A stretch of 64,000 bases of DNA from Liolophura sinensis. Taxonomy: Eukaryota; Mollusca; Polyplacophora; Chitonida; Chitonidae. The stretch covers positions 52,916,046 through 52,980,045 of the forward strand of contig NC_088302.1 of NCBI RefSeq assembly GCF_032854445.1. The letters are read 5' to 3'. This document shows, piece by piece, positions 1 to 15,500 of the stretch (its first letter is position 1; every line of letters begins with the position of its first letter). The translations under genes and the position numbers were made by a program. The notes beneath the pieces are model-generated. The model saw only the letters and a list, made by a program, of their open reading frames with translations. It was not told the DNA's origin and did not search any database.

Positions 1-422
1 TCGCTGCGTTGACCATACGGGTGACTGTTGACTACGGCTTCCATTTCATTTCCGAGCGCTCAAGTCATCATCACCCACGCGAAGTGCATGTCGGGAAGGT
101 GTTGTCTGTCAAAACGCCATAGTCCCGTTGGGAAGGGTCGACTAACGTACTCCAGTTATTGAGCGATAAGTTTGTGATACGGACAGGTGTTTGTCATGTA
201 AGCCACTCTCATGGAAGGACCCACGACTGGAGGATATTATGGGACAATCAACTTAAACTACTGTCTTTATAGGCCCGCCTGTCGAATACAGCGGAGTGGG
301 GTTGCGAGAAAAAACTCAGAAAACTGAATTAGACTGGCGTTTGGGAAATTGACAAGTGACGAGGGGTCATCATCGTGTGGCGCCAGCAAAAACGGGCAGA
401 AAGATAGAGCAAGGGTTGTAGT
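1..422 (+). other. Upstream flank of the convertase gene
   Basis: This stretch precedes the first coding exon of the convertase and presumably holds its 5' UTR and some promoter. I see no clear TATA box, SINE or other recognisable element. The transcription start cannot be placed by eye. Confidence 0.3.
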
Positions 423-578
423 ATGAATCTAGTGGTTCTAATCTCTCTATTCTGTTTCCAATATGTGGAATTAGCGGATAGTGACCATTTTACCAACGAA
501 TGGGTCGCCCATATAGAAGGTGGTGGAGAAGTTGCCAGCCGCGTGGCTCGTGACTTGGGATACCAACTTATAGAACCA
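423..578 (+). CDS. PCSK1: PCSK1-like exon 1: signal peptide and start of prodomain
   Basis: Codes residues 1-52. The start ATG at 423 is followed by a hydrophobic run (VVLISLFCF), then the prodomain opening [12 protein letters not shown], matching the vertebrate FVNEWAAEIPGG from memory. The donor is GTAAGT, phase 0. Confidence 0.9.
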
Positions 579-3500
579 GTAAGTCATTTGGATTGATTTG
601 TAAATTTTATCACACTTGGTGTAAATATTTCGCTGACTCTCGTGTGTAATCACGACCAGGTCCTCTCTAACCTCTCTGTGTTAAGTTATCATATATGACA
701 TTGCACAGGCCTACCTATTCAAATTTTGATGCGGTGGTGGGCGAGATCGTAAGTGTTTCTAATACCAGTTAATTACACCTAGATACTGGTAGGCTGGTCG
801 CTGACATTTTAGAAACACACAAATTAGCCGGCGCAGTAGTATATGTATGTATGTCAGTATGCTTTCGTCCCATTATACATAATGTGATAGGTTGGTGGAG
901 ACACAGTAGGTATACAAACGCCTAAATATATATATATATGGAATACTGTTCATTACTATATTGCTATAAGCTTTCCAACTGTTAGCGAGTTACATACACG
1001 TATATCTACTACAGAGTTGTGCCAAACGCCTGAAAACTGTATTTTCAGTAAAAGTGCGATTATATTTAATTAATACTGATGTGGATGCCATTAAGTAGTG
1101 TAGATAATAGCAGGGTTAATAGACAGTGTTAGAATTATATTCGCACATTTGTAATCATCGAAAGCAAAACTTAGAATTTTTATACTAAATATAGACACAC
1201 TATACATCAACATAATAAGCAGGCTAGCTTTTGTTTGAGCCAATTTACCAGAAGTGTAATATTGGTTTATCAATTTAATAATCAACAGCTTTTTGGCGAT
1301 AGAATCTGACTACGCATGGTATGCATGACAAATATCCTGACGTACGGCAACATGCAACTGGATCAGCCAGAGCTCGAACCTGCCATCTGCAATTTTGCTG
1401 TACATTCATACATATGGGTGGAAAAATTAAAATTCGTGAGCAATATTAGTTTTATCGAAATAGTTTTATTCAAATAACACAAATGAAATAGCAATCAAGT
1501 TTTTAAATTGGTGATTTTATATTTTGCTTTGAATCTTAAAGCTTAAAAGAAGGTGTAATTTTTTTATTTTGGTGTTATATTCTGACCGCCATGCCCGTAA
1601 AGGATCGAGGATTTTGTAGCCTTAGTTTCGGAGATTTTGGATTTCTCTGCCGAGTCTGCCTGTCGGTCATGCGCGGGCTGTGATACAGTGCATGTCGATG
1701 CTGGATTTCGTAAATAAATTTTACAATCCCCAATGCGCAATAATTGATGACTGATTCGGGCGGAAGGGGCGACTTTTCCGCTTGTACGTTGACAATGCTG
1801 AGCATCCATTTATACTCGTGAATATAGCAGAAAAGGCGAGCTGCAGCAGCGGAATGGGTATTAACTATAGAGGTGGATAATTGGTGTTCCCAGCACGCGG
1901 GCTTTTTGTTACCACACTGCATTACCACAGCTACATCAGGCCTGAACACGCATTTACCGGAATCTGTTGTACAGTATATAGCGCTTTCTAGGCTGACAGC
2001 AGCCTTTCACAAATGTCCACTAGTCACTACAACCCTTAATTGACTTCCTCATTACATAGGATGTGTATCTTGGAATTGTTAGCTAAATGGTCTGGTGTAA
2101 AACTTTTCAGCGGAATTATAAGTCATAACTTCATGAATTTCACTCTTTTGTGATTACCACGTGAATGCTTTCTCTTTCACTGTCACTTGAATTGCAGATT
2201 TATAGTTTGCATGACATCATGGTACGATAGGTATGACAGGTCCCGGCACTATTCACACTCCTCACCGATGATACGCGAAAAAATTTCCACCACTATTACC
2301 GACCATAGCTGGAGAATAAAGGATAAGTGTTTTCTGTTTAAAAACAAAAGTGGTCATGGATATCCTCCGGGTTGTGTCCGGTTTCCTTCCACCATAACAC
2401 TGCACGCCTCGTATAAGTGAAATATTGTTACGTACGGTGATCAAATGAATAAATTAAAGACAAAAGGGCATGACATTTTGCACACATTTTTAAAATTTTT
2501 AGGTTCCATTCACTGTGCGCCACGTGGCAGTGTTTAACCTACCCCAGCAACGGGGGACATGCGCGAGGCCCACCCCAGCAACGGGGGACATGCGCGAGGC
2601 CCACCCCAGCAATGGGGAGACATGTACATAGTCCCCTTCCTTCAGCAATGGGGTACATGTGCGTAGTCTTTCCCAGCAATGTGGGGACATGCACGTAGTT
2701 CACCCCAGCAATGGGGGATATGCATTCCAGCAGTGAGAGGACATTATGTAGTTCCCCAACCCCGAGCAAGAGGAGACATGTGCGTAATCCACCGTAGTCC
2801 ATTTTAGCAATGCATTACACTGGAAGGACATGGACGTAATCCATCCCAGCTATGGATTACACGACAGCAATGGGATACTCAACCCAGTCATGGGAGGATA
2901 CGGGGTCAACCACAACAATAGAAAGATTTGTAGCCTAATCTAATGGGAGGGCATTTGGTCCTGTCCAACTATGGAACGACACGTAATCTACCCTTTACTA
3001 ATGGGCGGACACGTGGTCCATACCCAGAAACGGAACGACACATAGTCTAACACCCCTCCCTTCCCAGAAAAAAGGATGCGTATAGTTCGCCCAAGAAGTG
3101 GAAGAATACGTAGTTTAACCCATACCAATGGACGAACACATGGGAAGGATAGGTAGTACACCCCAGCATTGCAGGTTGTACACCTCAACATTGCATGTGA
3201 GAATACGTAGTACACCACAGCATTGCATGTGAGGATACGTTGCACACCTCAGCATTGCATGTGAGAATACGTAGTACACCCCACCTTTGCATGTGAGGAT
3301 ACGTAGTACACCCCACCTTTGCATGTGAGGATACGTAGTAATCCCCAGCATTGCATGTGAGAATACGTAGTACACTCCAGCATTGCATCTGAGGATATGA
3401 TGTACACCCATTGAAGGCCACCCGAACCCCAGCATTGCATGTGAGGATACGTAGTATACCCCAGCATTGCATGTGAGGATATGCTGTACACCCCAGCATT

Positions 3501-6500
3501 GCATATGAGGATACGTAGTACACCCCAGCATTGCATGTGAGAATACATAGTACACCCCACCAATGTATATCAGGATACCCCACACCCATGGAAGGGCACG
3601 TCCAACCCAACAGTCCGACTCTTGGTACGTCACTCCAGCTATCGGCAAAGCGAATCGGGAATTATACTCTTCACTGATAGATTAAACATTAATCAGTTGA
3701 GAAGTAAGAAAGACATTATATTCTCTTCTGAAACACATTTGATGATTGCTACTGTAGATGTTTAATGATTTCAAATCCATATGAACTAAAACATTTTGTA
3801 AACACATTAGTACTCTTCTAAGATAAGCGGCCAAAAATCGCATAGTAACTACCATGTTAACAATTAATTGATATATTTCATCAGCTACTTTCGAAAAGTT
3901 TAAATGCATTTTTCAGTTTGCTAAACTTATATACGAACAATGAATATATTTTGAACTGAATTCTGTTTTATTTTTCTACTTGTAGTTCATTTTCTTCGTG
4001 GCTAACTGAATTATACTATTAAAAATTTACTTTTAGTGATAGTTTTATTGGCTAAATGAACAGGGACTTCATGACAACTATTTATTGTCTTATAAACATT
4101 CATTAGAGACGTGAAGGCCAATTCTGCACTTAAACTCATGGCTTCAAATTAGATCCGATTGAGTATATTTAAGCATTCTTTATTCATTACACAAACAGGG
4201 GATAATGGGGACGATTGTTAGATTTATAGCGGTCCCATTCCATTGAAATACATTTACGTATGTGGCTCAGTAGGCTGTATGTGTTGAACCCTGGCCCTGG
4301 GAGGGAAATTGTTAATCAAGTATTTTGGTTGTGTATGTGTTATACTATTGTTTTCGTTTACAACCAAAACGAGCATATGTATGTATAATGGTTATGTTTT
4401 TTTCACAAGAATAAGGCCAAACACTTGTTCGACTTAGCACGTACACGGTGTGGACAGACAGTACCTTATCTGCTGGCGTTCATAGCTGTATGATGTATGT
4501 GGTACTTCATTAGCCTGTGAAGCCAATCTACCCTTAGTCACCCTTGCTACAGTATGCCAGGCAGCCAGGCCGGATTTAGGAGGAGAGCCATAGTTAATTT
4601 TGTCGCCATAAACGAAGAAAATGACCAGCTCAAGACGACAGATTAGGCGCTGTTGAAGAGTTCATTACCCATTCCAGGCATGTAACGGTTTGACACGGTG
4701 ATTGAGTCGTTTGTCGCTTTGCCAGCCCTCCCCGCGTTGAAAAGAATGAGATAGGGAGACATTACAACCACCCACTCATTATCTGTATCTAATCAACTTA
4801 ACCCCAACAAGTAGCCAGTCAATCTTTAACAGGGAAAATTCCAAGCCAGTCAAATTTAGTTCAACCAAAGATAGACGAAATTGCTTTTAAATGGGAGTTT
4901 CTTTTTGGACTTACTTCCGTGGTACCCTTCTAAAGGCTGTACATTGGTGACCTAACGCCCTCTTTACACCCTAGTTATTATTTCCGGCCGTTTATTCCAC
5001 TGCTGTGGAAAACATCCATTGCATGGCACCAACATAATGCTAATAAAACGTAAATCCCCGAGATTTGGAGAGGGTCAGTGCTGTGCATACGAGGAATGAA
5101 TGCGATGAGAGGAACCACGACCAACATCACACCAAACCTAATTAAATAAAACCAGGTTGCCTTCATGTTTATTGTGCCTTATAAAATGACTTACGGATAA
5201 TTCAACGCCGTGTACCTTGTGGATAATGCAACTTAAAAATCTATTTTTTCTTGCTAAAATTGATTGGGCAATTAACAGAAGAGAAATGCTGGTGGAGTTC
5301 CTTAGAAATAAGCATGTATTTTGTTTTTAAGCCGTTAAATGAGTTCTGCAAACCCTTTTCCACTAGGAAAGAATACGTAGATAAAACGTAAGCTGTATTT
5401 GAATTGAAAGATTAATAAATAGGTTAATAAAATGCGAAGACTATAATTATTTCATACAACTACAAAACAAATTTATTTATTTAGTTGATTGTTCATTTAT
5501 GCCGTACTCCAAACATTACTTACACGACGGCGTTCAGCATTATGGTGGAAACCAGGCAGAGCTCACGGAAAACCCACGACAATCCTAACAGAACAAAAGG
5601 AACATTTCACAGCACAGGTGTCACCATATGTAAAATACGTAGCCTAAATAGATGTACATCATAAAACGTATTTTTATACTTCTTTGTTCGTATATTTATT
5701 CCATCGATCTTCAGCCCTGCAGAAACTTTTTCTTCACATATACAACCGCGACCATATTCATTGGTGAAGAAAATACATGTAAATTTTCCCGAAGTAAGTC
5801 ACCGTAGTTCCAAGTACCAAACAAACCTATACGCACTTAAGTAAGGCGCCGAACTTTAGCGAAAGCTGGAAGCAAACCTGCATCATTGGCAAGGAACTGA
5901 CCAACTTTAACTTATCCAACGGACGTCTCGAACTCTGCAATGGAAACCTGAAACAAAAGATTTATAATATAAGAGTTTCGTCTCCTACAAGTTATGAGCT
6001 CCAGATATCGCACTTATAATTTATTTGTAAATGTACTCTTCCCGGGAAACTGGACGAACCGTGTAGTGGTTTGTACTGTTAACACAGGTAATATACTAAT
6101 GTCATTCCCGAGAGTGTAGATTAAGCGTAAGTATGCTGAAAGCACAGGGCCTAGAGTGTTGGGTTGTGCTTACTGAGATAATTATACGCACTATGAAAAC
6201 TCTAGACGTTAAGATCACACTTGCTGTGTTGTGGGAACTTCCACGGCTCTTTCAACATTGGAATTGCTATGATATCTCCCTACACACTGGACATATTGCT
6301 TATCAGAACACGGACTTTATACATTATACAAAGCAAGGAATAATTAAGAATGGCAATTTTAAGGTCTACTGTCTGGATGGATGGGCTCTAGTTTCAACAT
6401 GCGTAAGAAGCGAGTCGTCTATAACTCCTGAGTCATTGCAGCGAGGCCATATCAGCTTGTATCCAATATTGACATTAAAAAACGATGATAAAAAATGCGG

Positions 6501-9500
6501 TGATCAATACCCTGTTACAACAGCTACAGAGTGTGTTAATTAGGCCCATACTGTTGCATGGGAGACTGATTAGAATGATCGTTAAAATTGGCGGAATATG
6601 CAGAACAAGACCATGGAAGTATGCCATACCCTTGACCCTGCTGTTGCTTAACTGTACAACGTTACTTCGTTTATCTCACAGCCGTAACAGTACATATAAA
6701 AAGAGCAAGAATTAACATCATATTCTAATACGTGGTAAGCCAAACCTTTTCAATGGGATTTTAGCTACCGGTAAGCTTTCGGGATGTAGCCAACGGATCA
6801 AGCTTGATTTTTCACACGCACTAAACAAAGAATACCTATTTCCTGTCAAAAATGTAAAAAAAAAAACGCTGCTTGATCTGTTACATTTCAAACAATCCGA
6901 ATTTTTCGACAAGAGGAAAACTTTTAAATTTTTTACAAATATGAGCTGAATATGTCATTTGCACAAAATCATATCTAACACTTTGGCAGTGGTGAGGGAG
7001 GGTACATTTTTAAATACTACAAAGTGCTTAGGTAAAATGGTAATTATTTGGTCTAAGGCCAAATAGACACATTTAGGCGCATGATCCACATGGTAAATAA
7101 AAAACATGATACTACTGTTTTATATTTTTAAACAGGATTACGTCGACATTAGATTATTTTTGACACTAAAATGTCATCAGGGCGAATGCATTATCGTTTA
7201 CTCCAGTACAACAGCGACTTTACTCATTTATTAAATACTGTTGTTACATTATGCTAAACTATTTTCCCAGCGTAATGCTGGCCGCCGTCGTATAAGTTAA
7301 ATAGTCTTCAGTACGGCGTAAAACACCATTCAAGTAAATAAATGAATTGCTCTAAAAATACAACCACTAATAATTATAGGCTGAGCCATTCATCCATGAC
7401 GTGGTGCACAGAATGACAAAACTGTACGAAATATGTAGTAGCAAAGTGTTTCCAGGTAGATTTTCTAGACTTAAAAGTATACATTTTCAGTGGGATTTAA
7501 AAAAAAAATAATGTCATTGATGGGTCTTTACCAGGTGTTAGCAAGATAAGGGAGAAAATCGGGTCGAGAAACTGACACGATCCCTTTCCACTGATAGCAA
7601 TGCTATCCAGATATAACATAGCAATGATTCCGGTGGAATCTGTCTGGATAAGGCTAGTTAAACCGCCCTTTTTCTAAACTTTGTATAGTTTAAGATAAAC
7701 GATAGTATGCTTCACCTTGGTTTTTAAATTTATCTCAAATCAGTGTTTGAAATTCTCGTATTCCAGTAAAATATCGTTGTATATGAAAAATTTATAAGGG
7801 TGTCAAGACCTTAAGAACAATGTATATTATCAAAATTTGGTTAAAAGAGTTAATTTAAAGAATAAATTTCAAATACCGCCCACTTGTGCTAAAGGTACTC
7901 TGCAATCTGATATGTTACAATGTACAAAACTGTGTACGCCTACACATATACACACAATGCACACAAGAGCTTTGGGGTACATGAGCACAAACAGGCTAAC
8001 AGGATTGACATTTACTGATTTACCATGTACTGTTGAAAAGCCATTTATCTTAATGTTAAATTGAAAATTTAGAAGTTTGTTTATTTATGAACTTCATAAT
8101 GATAATAAAGTAGGCCTACGGTGTATGATATATGGTTAATTATTGTCGTGTATAATTCTTTAAATGAAAAATAGCCTGATATACAGCTTTTAATGCATAC
8201 CTCTGCACTGTGTATAATCTGATATATGGTGTTATGTATCTCAATATCGTGCAACTTAGCATCACAGCGTTAATCGTGGTTAACGCTATAACAAAAACAC
8301 GTCTTGGTCATGTTGATGGCAAGCCATGCAGTTGAAGCTTTTTATCAAGCAGGAGCAGCCTGTTCATTATGGGACTATTCCTGAGGCTTGCACCTGATAG
8401 ATATGACGTCGGTGTAAAAGGGCTTGACTAGAAAACACAGGTAAACGTGTAATCACCTGTTCATAATATTGATCTGCACAGGTTAAATTCAACAGGTGTG
8501 ACAATATCTTCCACTGTACATTAACGAGACTAAACTAAAGCACAGGGAATAAATCTATACCAGGTCGTATAGATTGAGCGATAAGTTTACAATATCAGGA
8601 TGATAAGCAGATTGTCTGATTGTCATACAGCAAATGAGGCCCAGAGTTTTTGTTTGAAGTCTACTGGCATCTATACCGTCTATGTCTAAACTGTTAGCTC
8701 TCTGAGATACAAAAAAAACATATTCACAAAATAAACATTCAGCAGCAAATTGCCTGAATCTTTGAATGGAAATTTCCTCCAATACATTTCTACCGTCATT
8801 TACAGTGTAATTTACTTTAATTTACTGAGTTAAAGCGTTGAATTTAGACCACTAAAATGTGGAAACGGAATAAAATAAACTGAAAAGCTACGTGCCCGGT
8901 AGTTAGTGGTTACTTGTGGCTAAAATGCTGAACATTACATAAGCTGTGTTTGCTTGTTTATACGTCGCTTCTTTTGTTTTATTAACCTTTTATGCAGATT
9001 AAGTATACCAGCAACGTCCGAAAACAAGACAATTAAAGCTATATATGTTACATCATAAGACGGTGATGTGTGCAAAAATTGAATAAACATGGAATTGTTC
9101 TCTTTAGGATGCTCTCAAGCATAAGTATTTAATCCATTAATCGTATATATTGTTTACCTTATCTTACAACTTAAAATCTTTTGGTAATGTAATTTGTTAG
9201 CCATAATTGGTTTAAAGTGGTTGTACTGTTGGGAGAAAACAATCCTAGCTGAGCAGTATGTATCCTTACTTGTATCAATTAAATGTCTAATAGTTCTCCA
9301 CTTCGAGCATAATTGACTAATAATTGATAATTGTTCTTGTTTCAGTTGCGCTTTCTGGACGATTACTATGTATTCCATCACCCCCAGGTGCCGACCAGGT
9401 CCAAGCGTGATGCTCATCACCACACCCGCCGGCTCGCTAAGGATTCCAGGGTAAGACATTCCCCATATAGGCGTCCGTGGTAAACCCATGAGATATATAC

Positions 9501-12500
9501 TAGTAGCTGGCAAAACTAAGCGCCAAACCAGATGTCCACGCCACATTAGGAACAGTTGGCAACATAACAGTCATAAGCATTATATGTGAGCCTAGGCGCC
9601 ACAATAGTAATACGACATTGGGCACAAAACCATAAAGAATTGACACATCAAGGGGACCATTTTTGATACTCTACTTTGGACACTTTGTAAGTCCTGTGGT
9701 GATAGTTTACTTACAGGGTGCAGAGAAGGAAAGTTTCAGTAAATGGCTGAGTGCAAGTGCATTGATTCCTTTGTTTCAGCTCATATTCTTCTCTCTTTAA
9801 CACCAGTTGACAATAAAAGCTGCATTTTTATTTCTTGCTTTTTTTCCCTCCTGTGTTCTCAAAGGATTGCCCTTCAACCGTTACGACGTTCCCTTTCTCG
9901 TTTTCTTTGTCAGACCTTAGTAACAGTTGTTATGAAACGAGTTTGATGACTATCCAATCAAGACATGTTGGTATCGTTGAAGCCTGCATGATGTGCGCCT
10001 GCCGAAGTTGCCGCTCAAGTTCAGTCTATTGTCTATCGTTCACTCCCAAACCAAACCGGCCCCTGTCTTATCGCTACATTTTAACCATATTCGTCTGTCC
10101 GTCACAACTGCCAACATCCCCTTCCTGTGACGTTCGCTTTTCTCTTAGGAAAGCCATAAAATTGCATCACTGGTCCAGTCATACGCAAACATCTGACTGA
10201 GCACAAGAACAAATCAGCAGTTAAAATAGATACTTGACTCTATACATCGACTCTATTTCTGTGGCTTCACGGAAAAACATAGAAATTGGTGGGAAGCGGT
10301 GGGGAAAATAACTCATGAATCTCAAGACGAGAAACCACATAAATGCTTATTTTAGTACGGGAGCCAGAGAAGTGATCAGTCACCGTGCAAATTGTCTTTG
10401 TACTGAAATCGCCATCGTATCAGGATTGATAGCCATTTCGATTAATAATGTCTCGGGTCATGTAACTATGGATTATTGTCTGCACCAGAAGCCAGACATA
10501 TTTACAGGTTGGCTAAAGCATAATCTAGCTACACCTTAATATATTTAGTCCGACAATTCCTTCGGCAAGAAACCGTCTGTAATATCCAAACACTTTGGCT
10601 CTTGAACCTGACATTTCCTGACCGTAATTTGGTGAGGCTATCTGTATTTTACAGAGATCAACGGATTAAATCCAGCTTAGCTGACCTTTTCTTTGCCCGG
10701 TATACAAAAACATCTCGATTCCTCGTTAAACCCATTAAAGAATTAATTTCCCATTAAAGAAATGAGTGTTGGTCAAATTCAGCTCACACCGAACACAGAT
10801 GTCATGGTTCTCTTTTTTTTTGTAAGTCCTATTTTGCGCATATTGCTCGTTTATGTTGTCCTGTATTTCACCAATTTTCATATATACTACACAAATTTTC
10901 ACATATGCTACACCACTTTGCCCGACTCTTACTCTGCTTGTGAAATGTCGCTATCCTCGGATAAAGTAAACTACACAGAATCAATCTATCTACCAATACT
11001 TCAGCCACGTAATCAACATAGGACACAAGCAGAACCAGTGGGTTACCATTGACATTTAAAACCAGTCCTCTGTCTTTTATGATATGTCGTTTTACCGAGT
11101 CACCAATCCCTATGTATACCGTCTAAGAATTTTAAATACATACACTTGAGATGTTAACGTTCATCTTGCCAGGAGATCAGCGAAAAATGTTTTTGTGCCT
11201 TTCGTACACTACACCTATGCAGCCTACTCTTATGAATTAATTTTAGAGCCTGACAAACTGATGTGGTATTTCGGGATATACGGTCTTGCACAATCCACCC
11301 GCATTTATCCAGCAGATCTACAGTTACGATTTTCATTTATAGCAGTAGAGATATTTGATTTGATAACCTAAACACAAAAGTTTTTGAATTAATGTCATAT
11401 ATCGTAGGAAGACTGAGGTCTAACTCATTTGATTTACCAAAACCTTCTAAACATACACGTTGCATGCGTCTAGATGTATGCCAAACGTAAGGCCCCTAAT
11501 TTGAGGCTTCAGTGTTATTGACAGAAGCGATCACTGTTATTAATACGATCACTAACAATGAGATTTGCATGCAAATCGTTTTCTTTGGCTTCTTTGCGTC
11601 GTTAGACAAGGGAGATCGACAGGTCTCAGATTTATTGACAGTTTTTCACAAAGCATGCTCTGAGCTTCCTTCTTTTTGTGTTGCTATCGGAGCAAACGTC
11701 TGCCCCGAATTATTCATGCAATGTTCTAACCCAACAGAATGCCGCAGTGATCAACTGAACACTGACACAGATTTCCTATAATATATGGCCTAAATGACAA
11801 ACCTTGAAAAACTCAAGCATGTGTTCAGTTTTGATCTTGAGGCTAAGGTTGTTCGAGTATTAGAGGAGAATGCATGAACACTTACTTACAAGTACTTATA
11901 TTTCAGTTACAGCTACGTCTTACACAGGTTTATCAGTAGCTTGCCAAAGGTTGGTGGTTTACGCCGGCTACACGTGGTTTCTTCTACCAATAAAACTGCC
12001 ATCGTATCCACCACTGAGTGTGGCTGCAAGCAACAAACAAATTCTGACTTCTGAAGATAGGACTTTGAAGTTAGTTTAGACGACCTTTGGTGCTGGAAAC
12101 CGCAGTTGAGAAATTTTCCCTCGATATTGCCCTGCTACACCCTCATTTGATCACTGCTATCCGTCTCTTTTTGCTAGAACACCCCACTGACAGATCATAG
12201 TAGGTTATGGAATTATTCCCGCGTTCTGATGTAAAGGACAGTCTGGTCACGTAGAAGACCAGACGACATCGCTTTCGTCTTTAGCACTCTTACGCTGGGT
12301 GACAATATGGAGCGTGCGTACCCAACGGCGAGGCAGGAAAGCTTAACTCACTTCTGCGGATACTTCTTACGCCACCCCGACAACAGGCTAATTTAACACA
12401 GCTTGGGTTTCTCGGGGTTCATTCCAAAGTCAAGAAAAAATAGTTCACAAAGCCGTAGTCCTATAAATGTTTGATTGCTACCATATAAGGGTATTGATGA

Positions 12501-15500
12501 AGCTGTGAGCCGGGCGAAGAGAAGCATTGATTAATGTGCTATCATACGGAGGGGGGCCTTTAGCTTAACGTCAAATGTTTTCCGTATATTTAACAAGGCG
12601 GGAATAATGGAGATTTTAGGATTTTCTCCGTATCATGTGTATAAATAATGATTATTTTAAACCCATTTCGCTGCCCGAATTAATTACTTCTTAGAATGGG
12701 TTTCATGCCGATGACCATAAATGCTTCTCACTGTCGTTTAGGCTGATTCATAGTTAATTTCCACCTGGGGTTCCCTTATTTCAGGTCTGCTAATCTGTGA
12801 TCTAAACAAAGGCAAGGTATAACCTTACACACTGCACTGTCGTTAGAAGTCTGTGAACGCCCATTTACATCTATTCCACATCCATGGCTACAATGACTAC
12901 CCACTGTCACAAAGATTTACATTTATACGTTTTAATTTCAGATTGAAACTTTGATAATAAATACATTAGAAAGATCCGCGGTGATTGCTTTCCTCTATTA
13001 CATTCCAACCCATTTTGTCGTGAAATTGTCTTTAACAGAGAGCACTAAATATCTTATTTATTTCTCTTACAGTAAGTAACATGTGACTATATTAGATATA
13101 CTGCCAAAGTGAAAGTATTTATCTGAAAATAAGTTTATTATCCTAATTCTCTAATTACTTGTGGCCGAAGACTAAGGCAGAATGGGCAGGTCGATTTATT
13201 CAGAAACTAACCCTACCCATAACCCAAGGCCATATCGTCTTATTATTCCCATTCAGCCAGCCTGTTTTCTTTTCATGATACAAACCTATTCGAGTATTAA
13301 TACAGCGATAAAATGCATACACTAACATTGGACATGGTTTTTAACCCCCGCGTCATACAGGGGAATTTTGCTTCATTCGCTTAGCAAATGATCAGTAATT
13401 TTCTATCCTTTTAAGTTTCTTATTGCAGATGTAGCCTAGTATAATTGTGTTGTCCAATCTATTCGCCACAAAGAAAATATTTACCCCATGAATAAATATT
13501 TTTAATAACAACCTCATTTTGTTTCTATCAAAACAACAAAAGGAAGTCGAAATCCCCGCCAAGCACGAGCTTCATGAAGACGAAGAAAGTCTGGGATGAA
13601 CATGCGCACTCGATAGTATACGGCTAACATTTAACTGAACATTACAACTTTCTCATTTTATACCTGCGTCCGGGAAGATATTCATTAAAAAAGAAGTAAG
13701 ACTTAATAGAGGTTTTTGTAGTATTCCTACTTATTGCGTATACTATCATTAACGTTTCATTTACCATACGAATTAGGCATGCGCGTTTGTGTGACAATCC
13801 ACCTCGGATCAAACAAACCTCACACACCAGCAATAAAGCCTCACTGGGCGACTGAAGCCAATTTAAGCCACTTGACCCAGGAAGTGAGCTTCTCTGCTTT
13901 CCCCAATGTTAATGAAAAGCTGGAAATGGGCTGAGCAATCTCTGACCGATCGTGTCACAATGGCAATATGATAAATCGACGTTCACAGCATGTCAACTCC
14001 TTACACAGTTGATTTCTTGCAATGCCTGACACTGAACTGTTCATCTAATTCCACACCCAGCCCGGACGCTGTTTGTTTTATGTGTCCGCACGGGCGCCAG
14101 AATCGATTTCCTTGCAGGTATGGCTTCCCTCTATCCCAGCAGTTAACAAGCCGTCAGCGTGTCAACAACTATCAACTCGATACGATTGGCCTACGTATTA
14201 CCCCTTTCCTATGACTTCTCTGTCCACTGACGTTTGTCACACGTAATCGCTACGTTTGGCGAGCATTAAATAACAGCGGACTCTGCGATACTTTGCGGAG
14301 ATTAATGATAAATACGTGTAACTGGGCATTTTAACCATCAATTTTCTATGGCTGAAATTGGTCTCTAGCGATACAATATCGACCCGTTGGACAATGTGGT
14401 GGATGCCAGAACTTGTCCCCGATTAGCAGTAGATTTGTGCGGTCATAAAAGTTTGTCGTGTAACACAATATGCATTTTGTACATCTACGTACTCTACTAT
14501 ATGTGCTTGAAGGAACACATGCCTGATATTGCATATTCCTGTCTCATTCTGAAAAGTTCACAATGGTGGTGTTGATGCCGTGACATGTGATGAATACATA
14601 GTTTTGCCATGTCAATCGCTTGGACCGTTATTAGAAACACACTGTCCCTGTTTATATTGCAAACAGACAATAGCCTTTAGTTCCATGACGACAACAATTA
14701 ACAAGGGTCTCGAATATACGAAATAGAACCCAGGATAAAAGCAATCCGATTCACTGAAGTCCTGCTAAATGAACGATCACGATGAAAAGCTGTAAATCAC
14801 CTCAGTACTTCAGGAACAGAGAGAGAGAGAAAAAAAAAAACGTTCCGGATTGTCAAGCATCCAAAGCAAGTGGATGACACACCGGTTATCCCAGACAGCT
14901 GGAGAACAGCCTAATTCACACAAGGGCGACATATTTAATATTTGTTCCATCGCGGGAAAAGTTTTCGATGCTTAACCCAGTTCTTGAAGGGAAAACTGAA
15001 CAAATAAAACCTGTCAATGACACATCTTCAATTATGGATTCGTTTTACTTGTCTGCTGCCATTACATGGTTTATTTATTGAAACACTGTGCGTTGTCTTC
15101 AGGTGTTTTGGGCAGAGCAGCAGGTGGTAAAAGCTCGGGTTAAACGTGGTTATATCCGAGAGGAGAAGCGGACAGAGGACCGAATGTACCGGGACATCAA
15201 TCTCAACGACCCTTACTGGGAAAAACAATGGTATCTGGTAAGTCGTGAAAATGGAATGGCTGTATTAAATATGAATATGGTCCTGTATTTTGTATTTTGT
15301 CATTTGCTAGTAATTAATTATATATAACTTTTTGGTTTCGGGTGAAACAATAGCAACAGATGTTGTTTCCATCGTATGAATGCAATTTTAGTGAAACGAT
15401 AAAACATTGTACAAAGTAGAACATTTTGAAATTTACGCCTACGTTTCAGTGACCTAGACTTTTGCCCGGGTTGAAAAGCCGTGATAGTTTAGGACAACCT

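Larger units (their letters stand above)
579..9345 (+). other. Intron 1 of PCSK1-like gene (8.8 kb)
   Basis: Besides the minisatellite and SINE fragments listed separately, most of this intron (579-2350, 3650-5460, 5600-7260, 7350-9340) shows nothing I can name. It contains open frames of 124 codons (1575-1949, minus) and 136 codons (6133-6543, plus) with no family resemblance. Confidence 0.6.

Noticed and set aside
3115-3648. 177-codon and overlapping minus-strand open frames
   Set aside because: They are translations of the 32-bp minisatellite; three frames are open at once and all are repetitive.
4978-5166. 62-codon hydrophobic minus-strand frame
   Set aside because: Looks membrane-like but is short and isolated, inside the convertase intron, without promoter or homologue I can name.
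6133-6543. 136-codon open frame in intron 1
   Set aside because: No domain, no splice context and no resemblance to any family I know; within chance for a 64-kb window.
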